Source of the DNA: Cloeon dipterum
Taxonomy: Eukaryota; Arthropoda; Insecta; Ephemeroptera; Baetidae
Direction: 5' to 3'
Assembly: GCF_949628265.1 (NCBI RefSeq)
Contig: NC_088786.1
Span: forward strand, 25,379,681 to 25,443,680
Length of the DNA: 64,000 nt
Shown here: piece after piece, positions 51,900 to 62,200 of the stretch
Numbering within the stretch: position 1 is the stretch's first letter
How the letters are laid out: each line of letters starts with the position of its first letter
Notes under the pieces: generated by a model
Databases searched by the model: none
Seen by the model: only the letters and a program-made list of their open reading frames with translations
Told to the model about the DNA's origin: nothing
Made by a program: the position numbers and the translations under genes

Positions 51900-52620
51900 C
51901 TTCTCGAAATCTGTTGAACAATATCCAAATTTCCGGGTACTTCATGTTTCGTCGGGATGCAAAAAACTGAAAAACCCAGGTTTTCAACTTTAAGTCCAAT
52001 TACTCGAAAAAGAAAAAAATATATTACAATAATTTTTGATCTTAAAATGGGGTATATTTTGATACTTAATATTTATAAAATCATGAAAAAGATTTTTCCT
52101 TCGATATGTAGTGATTTTTTACTTTAAAATCATCGTGACTTTGACCTCATAGTTGGTAAAGATCACAAATTGCTTTGCATATCATGAAACTTAGACACCA
52201 AAGTTTCAATTTATTTTAACCAAAACTGGAGTTACGACCGTCTGATAAAAACTTGATTTTTCAAAAAATCCCGAAAAATCGCTAACTTTTGAACCCCTGT
52301 AAAATAGGCATCTCTTGGAATTTCAACCTAATAATTTAGGGTTCAACATTGATCCACTAGAGCAACACCTCCACAAAATTTTTTAAAGATCTGAAGACAC
52401 ATATGTCATGCGAAGAGGGGTTTTTATAACAAAATAATTATTGAGTTTTTTACATTCGTGGGCATATATAAAAGACGGTAGTAGTTAAATGTTTAATAAC
52501 TCTATTTTTAATTTTTGATAGCGCATTTTCGATCATATTTTTTTTTTGTTGATAAATAAAAAATCTAAAATTATAATAACATCCGAGTTAACTGTCTAGT
52601 GTTATCAATTCAAATTCGGA
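51900..52620. repeat. AT-rich block, possibly a decayed repeat
   Basis: A block of A/T-run sequence with phrases such as CTAACTTTTGAACCCC, unlike the surrounding unique-looking DNA and similar in texture to the core of the intron 4 foldback element. No clear terminal repeats or target-site duplication could be found. Whether it is multicopy cannot be told here. Confidence 0.25.
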
Positions 52621-52624
52621 GGTG

Positions 52625-52648
52625 CTATATTGGGGCAGCGCAATATAG
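52625..52648. repeat. Perfect short hairpin (8 bp arms, 8 nt loop)
   Basis: CTATATTG and CAATATAG flank the loop GGGCAGCG. It sits exactly at the right edge of the AT-rich block and could mark an element end. Confidence 0.6.
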
Positions 52649-55600
52649 AGCAGTCTAGAATTCACGGCCGAAAAAAGCAGATCGTTTTTTCCAGAGCTGG
52701 GAAAGGGAGACATCTTTCGCCGACACAAGGAGTTTCATTGCGCTGACGAGCTGCCAGTATTTTACGAAAGAGCGCACCTCTCGCCACTTGCTTGACCAAA
52801 TGAATTTTTTCTTATTCCACCTTGCTATGACTATAAAATATATTCGATATAAACTCACTGTGTACCATATATAAAATGAAGTCTCTATTAGACTACAAAT
52901 GTTTTGATTTAAATAATAATATCCAGTTTCAATAATTGGTTGTTTACTTAAAACGACTCTTTCGAAAGAAATTAATTATTATTAAAACCTTTGCAATATG
53001 TCGTGATTATAAATTAACACGTGAGCGTGCGTGCGTTTCTCTCATCTGTCGTGCGCGATAACGTGGACCATTAGCAATATGTCATTTAAATCGTGTCAGC
53101 GAAAAGCAATTACAACGGCGAATAACTCAATAGCGCTGTTCGCGCGCGTGGATTTGACGGGTATATGGATGGGTGGTCTGCGGCGAAAATTAAATTTGAG
53201 GTATAAATGCACTAATATTGAATCAGATCACGATCGCAACCCCTTGTTTGAAGAGAAACGTTTCGCTCGTAAATCTCAGTCGAGATGGTCTGGAGTGGAG
53301 CCAAAAATGGCACACAGACAACGCGCGCGCTATCTTCCCTGCTATTCTGCCGGCTATGCACCGCCGCGCCGAGATTGTTTCATATTTTCATTCGGCACAC
53401 AAAAAGCAGGGCCTCTGTGAAAAGGGAGGGCCGGGCGTCTTTTGTATTGAAAGACGCATCCACTTTTTACCGCAAAAGCACAATTCAGCCAAACATCCAA
53501 ACGGGGTGGCTCAGCAGTTATTGTCTTTGCGGATGCCCAATTTTTAATATACTTGCGTCATCACGCTCCATAAAGCCGGCGTTGGAAATTGCCCTGCATA
53601 TTATACGTCTTCGTTTGCGTGCGGAATTTCTACTCGGCTTGATTTTACTCTTGAGCTGAGCTCAAACTTTTTATATCTTAATCAGATCGTTTATTGTCTG
53701 GCCGAGGCGCAGAGGAGACGTCCTAGCGCGCACCACGTGCCATAAGCAGTTGCGGGCAGGCGATATATAGTCAAATAACGACGAGAGTAATGCGAAATTT
53801 TATGTTCTCTGCATAAAAATCGGCGTTCGATGCTCTTCCACGCAGCTATTCGCCGGAACAGACAAAAACATCTTCGGCGCCAATGTTGCAGAAGTAAAGC
53901 AGCGCACATTGCTCTTTCCGCGTGCGTCAACACCGCCCGTATTTTCGAGTCCATCCCAATTTATGGATTTTTTTGTTTTGTTTTGCTCACCGTGCAAGTG
54001 AACAAATCGCGTAATTGCTGATGGTAACAAAAGAACCCTTTGTGCTTGTGATGGCAAATAAATAAGGGCGGCAGAGGACGTTATCAAATTTGCATGCCGC
54101 ATGTTAACAGCGAAAAGGCACTTAAATTAGTCACCGCGGGGCCATGGATGCACGAAAACACGCACGAACTCTTTCGCGCATTAAAGTAAAAAGCAAGCAC
54201 TGCTGCCTTTTTATTTCGCCATAGCGTGCCGCACCGAAGAAAATCGATGCAGTCGAGCGGGTTGCATACTTGTCCACCGCGTGCATGCAAGTGTAATTTA
54301 GTTGACGGGCTAAAAAATTAATTACCGTCCAGCCACCGAGTAAGAATTTGCTTCCTTTACGCTCTACCGGACACTAAATTAGCGGAAAGGTGCGTTAATT
54401 TATCACTTTGGCCAACCCTTCTCGGCTTTCCTCCTTCGTGCGCGCATGCAGAGATTCATTTTCTCGGTCGCGTCACTGCTGCCGCCGCCTGCGTTTGCAA
54501 TCAATCAAGTGTCTGTGCTCAAGTGGCCGGATCACCTTGCGCGATTTGTCAAATTGCACTTGCCTACGGTTTTTCGTCTTAACTGATGCAATACATGATT
54601 TTCTCATCTCTCTCAAGCAGAGTTATTTCCTTGCGGTGCGATTGGCGGAACGAGGAAGTTGACGGCGTAATTCCAAGAATTGCGTAATCTTGATCAACCC
54701 CCTCAATTCACAATTTCTTACGTGCTTTTGATAATTGAGTTTTAATCTCTGTTACGGCTTTATTAATTGGATAATTTTTTATCCTCATTTTCCTGTTGCC
54801 AGATGTTTCTCAGCAAAAGAAAATCAGTTATATATAAAAACTGAAAACACTCGTTTAGTGGGAAAGCGTTCCAGAACAACTTTTACCATTGGAATTGGAT
54901 TTATTTGTGGCTATACTTGTGACCGTAATTTCTCCCTTGCTTTATAAACTTTTCAGATCACACAAAACCAAGAAAGACCTAGTTAGAATACAAAAAATCT
55001 TTAAAAAATATCATAATGAGAAATGGAACAGCAAGGAAAATGAAACAATAACAGTAAAATCAAAATTCATAATAAAATGAACGATAAATACCAATATATT
55101 TTGAGCGGCAATCAAATTCACTTTAAATATTACCATACACATAAATATCACCGAAAACAAATCATTCAATCAATTTATTACTTTATAGCGAGGGAACTCC
55201 CTTTTACGCCTCTGCGATTGTGACGATCACTGACATTTAAAACTGATAAAATCTGAGCAGTGGCTAAAACAATAAAAATATTAAAAAAATCGTTAGATTA
55301 CACAAAAAAGTAGCCACCCTTAGCCAAATACTCTGAAATTATCAGCTAAAATATAAACCTTCATCACGAAGCCCTATAAAGAAAATGTTTATATAGTTTT
55401 TTCTAGTGGTATTGCGGTGGCTCATTGTCAGTGCGCCAAGAGAGACTAATTAATCGTTTTGTAGTGTTTTAATAGCAATTTATATTCATTTATCGCAATT
55501 ATTTCTTTTATTTATTTGATTTATATTGTATCTAATAGAGAATCAACATCTATTATTTGTGTTATATGTCTTGACTGAGCTACCTTTTAAAGTAGGAAAT

Positions 55601-57448
55601 ATTTATTCAGGGCATGCAATTTAGTTCCCAAAACCTATTTTACAATGGCTATACTACCAGAAGCAAAAATCAGGCATTAACTTTACTGTCTGGCTATTCT
55701 TTACAGCATGAGGGTTCATGTTAAACAATAATTGCGACTTTTGCTTTCAATCATGCATAAGAAAAACATATTTAATAACTTACTGAAAAATAAGTAGCAG
55801 TTCATAAAAATGTTTTCTTAGAAAAGGTGTTCCACCCACACCTCCACCCTCTCTAGAGGAGCGCCGTAAACTTTGATCTTTGCGATGGATGAACAGCATC
55901 GCATGCATTAAGTTTTTAGCGTGAGCACCAGAGTTTCGTAATGAAATTCCGGCCTCCTCTAGCCAACTTCAATTTAAGAGAATGACGGAACAAAAATCAC
56001 GGTAGATCACTAAAAGCGATCATTATATGAATGTAGAAGTGGACGAGAAATTTTCCAGCATGGAGTGCCTCTAGGGAAATTTATTTAATCATCTCCTCGG
56101 CAGCGCTCCAGAGCCAGTTCAAGATTTTCCCAGCTGCAGCTGCGAAGCTCCTCTGCCAGTTGGAATACATTATTGCTATGCCGTCTGGCAGATGATTCTC
56201 GATTGCCATCGGTGCTTTGTTCTTTGTTTGTTTGCTTTTAAAAGATAGCCAATTACACTCAAGGACGTTGTTCTAATAATACAGCAGTCGGAGAAAGAAC
56301 TGCGCATAACAATGCCTGCAGAATGCGTAATTTTTGCAAATGTCATATCGAGTGGATATTTAATTATTTACCTCACTAAACGCGGAAATCGTGATTGTAG
56401 AAGACAACTCGCTGCATAAAACGCGGCCATCGGCATTGATTAGTTGTTCTTCGAAACGGAAAAATAAACGGAGCGATAAAATTCAAAAGGAGCAGATCGC
56501 TCTAAATGCAAAATAAAACATCGTTCATTTATTCATTCTATTTTCATCGGCGACGCATTGTGTCATCAACGGAAGAGGAATGGAAAAATATGTGGCTGCT
56601 CGCTGGGATGAAATAACATAGCGAGTTGCTGCCTCTGTTGTGCATATGCAGGATTTTTTTAGCACCGGAGTTATCTCGACACAAAGGTGACACAGGAAAA
56701 CATTAATATCCCGTCATTCAACAGATCGCGACCATCAATCACCTTTCAACAAATAAGACTGATGCAAAGCAAAGTGGCGAAATATATAAATTACTATTCA
56801 AAAATTTCACCCACGTCGCCTAAATTGAGCCTTCGAGCTGAAAGAGCTGATAAAATTGGATCCCTGGGATGAATGGCAATAGAAATCGTGTTTGCTATAG
56901 CGTGAGCGTAGCGCGGCTCCATGATTTCTTTTCAAAATAAATTGATCGGCCATTATGGGGGTAAACCACCATCGGGAAGTTTTCTCTAAACAAAAATGCA
57001 TTGGAAACATTAGAGGAATTTATAATTTAATTGATATATTTTATTATTTAAATAATGGTTTTATTTAAATTGACTGTAAAAGAAATGGAAAATGTACCAC
57101 ACTTGAGAAGTTTAGTTGGTTTATATTTTCCCACATATTAGTCGTTTTTATAAAGAAAAAAGTTAGTCTTAAATGATATTCATTAGTCGTTTCATTCCAA
57201 CGAGCAAAATAATACTTAATATTTGTTAAACTTCAATTATTTAACTCTCAGTCAGGACTTCAAACAATTTTCAACATCTATCAAAAATATCAAATGTGTT
57301 ATAAGCTTAAAATAATTATTTAAAATATGAAAGTAGCACATTTGAACTATTGATTAAAAACAAATTTGCAATCTTCGCTTTTTGCTAATGAAAAGACTTT
57401 TTGTCCCAAAATTTAAAAGTACAAAAATTTCATAATTTCTCAGTTGAA

Positions 57449-57574
57449 ATCGTATGCAGCTTCCTCGGTGCATAAAGCTGTTTATTTTTCCTTATTTCCA
57501 AAGAAACGCCCTGCTATAGATAATCAGAAAAATAAACAGCTCGCAATACACCGATGAAGCTGCATTTATATGAT
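57449..57574. repeat. Long imperfect stem-loop, about 126 nt
   Basis: Left arm 57449-57489 (ATCGTATGCAGCTTCCTCGG and onward) pairs with right arm 57528-57574, whose reverse complement reads ATCATATAAATGCAGCTTC and onward. The arms share GCAGCTTC-TCGGTG and AGCTGTTTATTTTT with a few mismatches and small bulges. The loop is about 38 nt. The size and imperfect pairing are compatible with a microRNA precursor or a small foldback repeat. Confidence 0.6.
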
Positions 57575-58980
57575 ATTATATTTATATTTATTCCTCTTAC
57601 ACCAAATTATACATCAAAATATACATTAAAAAAAGAGTGAAAATGCACTTGAAAAAGTGATCAGGTCGTTAAAACCCGGCAATCAAGAGATAGCCGAGCC
57701 AAACAAGGCCTATGCTAAAATACTGTCAAAAACACTTTAAAATTTTTGCCACAGATGAACTTTAATTGCGGCTGAAAAATAATGACAAAGTACCTCGCGT
57801 GTTTCTGCCTACATTGGCATCCATGTGCAATTGTTTTAATTAAGTTGAAAGTCTATATTTATTCTTTTTCACTTGTACTTCATTTTTTTTCTTTGTCAAA
57901 ACCTAAAATATAAGACCATTAAATTTACGTAATGTTTATTTATCAGGCACGAATTATTGCAACTGACATTGAGAACAGACTTGGTTTACCCCAAACATGT
58001 TTAGCACAATAAATAATACATGTCGCGTTCTTAAAAATTGAGCTGCGCGTCTCTTTCCCATTCAAATTGTGCACTCTCATTCAGGTCATGTTCACAGCAG
58101 GGCAAAGTTTCGTTTCGTTCAGTCGGCGAAAAACTGCGGCCCGCGCGCGTTCTATTCATCCTCTTTATTGACTCTGATTCAGCAAACGGGATCGTTCCTT
58201 AACTCGGTTAGACTCGGATATCTTGGGAAAAGGAAAACGCTTGCAATTTACCGCCCGCCCGCCGGTTACACGCATTGAAAGAAAATTGGCCGTGGGATGA
58301 GGAAAAGTTTGCCTGCGGCGCCACGTTAATATAACACATGCGGCATTTCCTACTCGCGGCGTAATTAATAAAATGGGCCCAACCCACACATCAAGGTGAA
58401 AACGTGCGCTGTGTACAGTACTTATACATATTGTGGTGGCGGGCGTATAGGGGATGGGACGACGCGAAGGCTTGTTTGGCTTTGTAAGGCGAGCCCCTTG
58501 GTGAAGTTGAGCAAGGAGATGGTTAACACTTCTGTGTGCACTGCTCACCGCGAAAAATTTAACGACGCCAGTTTGCATTAAGAAGTTAGACTTTGCTTTT
58601 AGTGCGTGAAAATAGGGAGAGAAAAAGCGTTTGACAGTTGAACAGCGGCAAAATTTCTTGGTTTTCCGCTCGTTGCTCTTTTTACTGCCTTTTGTCACAC
58701 CGCCAATCTCCCAGGAAATTTATTTTTCTTCCGAGAAGAGCGGTTTAAAGATTTTACTACTTAAGCCCCCTTTAAGGGGAGCACAAGCTGTCACCAGAAT
58801 GGCTTTTACTGCTCTTGCGAAAAAGAACGACGGCACGTTTTCAATTCCGCGAAAAACTTCCCGAACGCAGGACAACCGTCGGTCCGATGCCCTGCGCGCG
58901 GTTACAGGCAGACAAGCTCTGCTTGACCTGCACTTTTAGTCGGAGCTTTTTTCAAATATTGATAACACGCCCGGCCCACC

Positions 58981-58982
<2 letters not shown>

Positions 58983-59024
<42 letters not shown>

Positions 59025-59031
59025 CTCTCTC
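58983..59031. repeat. CT dinucleotide tract upstream of the 59 kb promoter
   Basis: Uninterrupted CT from 58983 to 59020, then CGCTCTCTCT to 59031. It ends about 48 bp upstream of a candidate initiator, mirroring the arrangement at Notum. Confidence 0.9.
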
Positions 59032-59078
59032 CGCTGCGAACTAGACGACGCGTGCGTCTAAGCCTCTGATATTAGCAG

Positions 59079-59084
59079 TCAGTC
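59079..59084 (+). promoter_or_regulatory. Candidate initiator (TCAGTC) for a plus-strand gene
   Basis: TCAGTC matches the arthropod initiator. It lies just after a CT tract and 157 bp before a signal-peptide start codon. No TATA box is evident. Confidence 0.4.
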
Positions 59085-59235
59085 TCTCCTTTGTACGTCC
59101 GCGAGCGCGGTGTGCTCGCCTCGTTCTCCGCTATTGTAGCTGCCGCTGCCTTTGGAGGCGGCTCGAGCGAGGGTGGCTTGCCTGTCATGCCTCGAGTTGA
59201 CTTCTGCCCCCACCAGTGACTTCAACCCTAGCCTG

Positions 59236-59293
59236 ATGTCCATCCTCAGGTTGTCACTAATCTGCTTAACGCTCATCTTAGCGTTTCAAACTG
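59236..59293 (+). CDS. First coding exon of an unidentified secreted or membrane protein (signal peptide only)
   Basis: The ATG at 59236 opens MSILRLSLICLTLILAFQT, a typical signal peptide: short basic n-region, hydrophobic core of about 12 residues, polar end. It is followed directly by a good donor (ACTG then GTGAGATC) in phase 1. An in-frame TAG at 59137 shows that this is the first Met of the frame. A short uORF (10 codons, from 59187) lies in the 5' UTR. GC content is high between 59030 and 59290 and falls at once after the donor, as at a promoter-proximal exon. No later exon of this gene is seen before 64,000, so intron 1 would exceed 4.7 kb. The product cannot be named from the signal peptide alone. 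A small minus-strand frame over the same bases is taken to be its shadow. Confidence 0.55.
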
Positions 59294-62200
59294 GTGAGAT
59301 CTAATTTTCCCTCCAAAATTGGAGCATATTTAATCACTTGAATAGCAAAATTTGTCATGATTGTTGGAAAATTATCCCTTTCACTGTCATTTTTAACATA
59401 AGCCAATAATGGTGCTATGGACATTTTCATGAAATTTTCAGATTATGGTAATCTTTAAATGGTTTTTTAGAGGTCCATCCGCGGTTTGTTGTATATCAGA
59501 ATCAAAATATTTCTGTTGTGGGTTAGCTGGGTATTTTACAACACACATTAAAAAAATATCCAAAAAATTATAAAATATCAATTACTGGAGAGAGAGGGAA
59601 AAATTAGACAGTTCATTGATGAGTTTTTGACTGAATGTACGTTCATTGTTATCTAGTAATTTGTAAAACGAGCTAGATTAAGGCGAAATATTGAATAAAA
59701 TGCTGCTAATGCTTTTTTTTAATTTTTATTGCTCCGTCATCTTGATAGCATTTAGTGCTTTAAAAACAAATAGTTGCCAGGATTTATTCCACAGGGCATC
59801 ATAAAATTTTCAGTGTCACGTCAACAAAAAGTAAACAAACCTCGAAAAAATCCAAACAAAAACATTTTCTTGCATTCGAAGCAGGTATCGACGCAATCGA
59901 GAAATAGTCATGCATGTTTCGCCTCTTATCTTAGGAAAAACGCAGAGGCATTACTCCACGTCTCATTACATTAGCTGGCGCCGTTCGTGCGGCACTAACT
60001 TTTCATTTCTGCGCCTTAAAATATCGTTATTAGAACGGCTCGCGTGCATTGTTTAAAAAGTGCACACAGCAGGTGAGTGTGGTGCGCCTAAATTATCGAT
60101 TCCTGCAAGCAGCACGGCAAACGAGCGCGAACCAACAAGCCCTTTGCTTTTATCGCACGGTGATATAAAACACACACACACACACACACACACTCGTCAG
60201 TTTTGCGATCCGCCCTGGCCTCTATTCAGTCAGCCGTCATGAAATTAATCCAATTTGGTTCCGAAAGGCGCAGTTTTGTCTTGGCTTTGCGCCTTTGACC
60301 TTTCCCTCCGAAAACAAAATTGGCTCGGCTTAGCGGGCGTTCAATCATCCCTTCTGCTCTTTTTTATTATTCAGGCAGAGATCCGCTGATAGTGATAGGC
60401 AAGTGGACAATCTGCTGAAGGAGATCAGAATTAAATTATTCAAAGGTGGCCAGACTGCGGTAGACGAATTCTTAAATGAATTATTCAGGCATCCGGCAAA
60501 TATGCTTTTGCGAGCCGCCCACGCGCACTTCACACAATTGGCTGCATAGGAAATGACAGGCGCAATATCAACAAACGCCGCGCGCTCGAAGTTCTATTAA
60601 GGGATATTTTCTGGAGGGATCGGGCGTAAAGGAAATAAGCTGGATGCGCGCTGTTACTGTCCCGCTCGCTTCTCTGCGAACGCATTTCGAACGATTTATG
60701 ACCTCTCTGATAGAATGGATTTCGGTTATCCACCTGCTGTGCCCCAATGGATCGCCATTTGTTCTGCAATAAAAGCCCCTTCAGCTTTTGCTGCGAGGAC
60801 CGAAATAGCACGCCGCCGCGCTAATTAAAATTGCCAAAACGACGCATTATAAATCGGCCGGCCGCCTGCCACGATTGGACGTTTTACCAGATGGAAATTA
60901 TGTATTCCTCCAACGCTTAAACGTTGGCCCGTCGTGCGAAATGCAGCTTTTTAAGAGCTGTCTTGCTTTGAAAGGATTATTATTTTGAGAGCAAAGAGGA
61001 TTAGTTTTGTGTATCATGAGCACGCTGGGGGATTTCAAAGTTCCTTCGCCTGCTTTTATTTTATGAGAGCCGAGCTGTAACGTCAAACAGAATTGTTCAT
61101 ATACTAATGAACTCAAGTGTATGCCAATATGTTTTAATAAAATTTACTAGCAAGAATGGGTTTACAGAAAAATCTCTCACCGCACTGGCATGGAACCGCA
61201 GCCGCAACAAACAAATTTAATTGCCAATCAAAAGTGCTGTTTTTACAGGGATGAATATTGCTATATTTTGTGCATAATTATTTTAGCATATTCAGATGGT
61301 TTTTTATTCGTATAGATGGGTTCTCAAAATTCTTTTTACCATTTTTTCAATGCGATTTTCCTACCAAAATTTCCAATGGCTGAAATTCTTCCCCGTTTTT
61401 TTATTTTTGCTTCAATTAAGAGCTCCTAGGTGAAATTCAAATATTTTTATTGGAATGGTAAGCTCTATATAAGAATGGGAAAAATTTGGGAATCTTCCTG
61501 GCAAGATATTAGTAGTTGAGAACTGACTACATTGCTGAACAGGGTCGGCTAAATCTTCTTCAAAATCTTTTGAGAAGATTGTGCTAAAAACCCGTTTTAA
61601 TATCTCACTGAAAACTTTTATTATTAGTTCCGCATGAAATCAATTTTCTTGAAAAGCAAATTTGAAATGTCTCAAAAATGCGTGAAAAAGCAGAGTATAC
61701 AATCAAGAATACGATTACAAGTGTTTTTATATAGGATACATGCATATTTTGTTTTTTATTCTTCTTCTTTTATAAAGTGAAACATTAATGAAATATTACA
61801 ACACTTTAAAATAAAAGATGTTTTCTCATGACTGAGGACTTTTCACATTAACTACGTAGGACAGAGTAGACAGTTTACGGCAAACACGATTGATAGCAAA
61901 TGTCATTTCACGCCGCTCTAATTCTTAATTACTATATAACTTACTCTATAACTTAACATATTCATGCCTGAATGCTCTCTGCAAAGTGAAAGAAAAACTT
62001 ACATGCTGCAATCTATGAGTGTTGGTGGCAGGTCAAACTAAGGCTATAAACTTCTCTGAAAGAAACGATTTTATATATTTATGGAGGCTCCGCCAGTGTA
62101 TTATATTAAATTTGCAGACAGTTTTGGACTCTAAAGATGGTTATAAACGATTTTAATTGTGGCTCAAAAGTCGGAAATTTGCGTGATGCATGCTAATTGG

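Larger units (their letters stand above)
36490..58982. other. Gene-poor region between the divergent Notum and 59 kb promoters
   Basis: About 22.5 kb with no recognisable conserved coding exon, RNA gene or autonomous transposon. Reading frames up to 177 codons occur but lack homology-like features, splice context or coherent composition. Local features are listed separately: a tandem duplication at 41781, a candidate TCF site at 51006, an AT-rich block at about 51,900-52,620, and hairpins at 52625 and 57449. It most likely acts as cis-regulatory DNA for one or both flanking genes. Confidence 0.5.

Noticed and set aside
53031-53659. Three overlapping plus-strand frames of 109-129 codons
   Set aside because: Three frames open over the same bases is typical of stop-poor GC-rich sequence, not of a gene.
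58165-58698. Minus-strand open frame of 177 codons, the longest in the gene-poor region
   Set aside because: No recognisable domain, mixed composition with many Arg/Pro/Cys, no splice sites that extend it, and overlapping open frames on the other strand. It looks like chance in a GC-rich stretch.
59079-59276. Minus-strand 65-codon frame (MSVKQISDNLRMD and onward)
   Set aside because: It overlaps the plus-strand signal-peptide exon, which has better evidence (signal peptide, donor site, promoter motifs).
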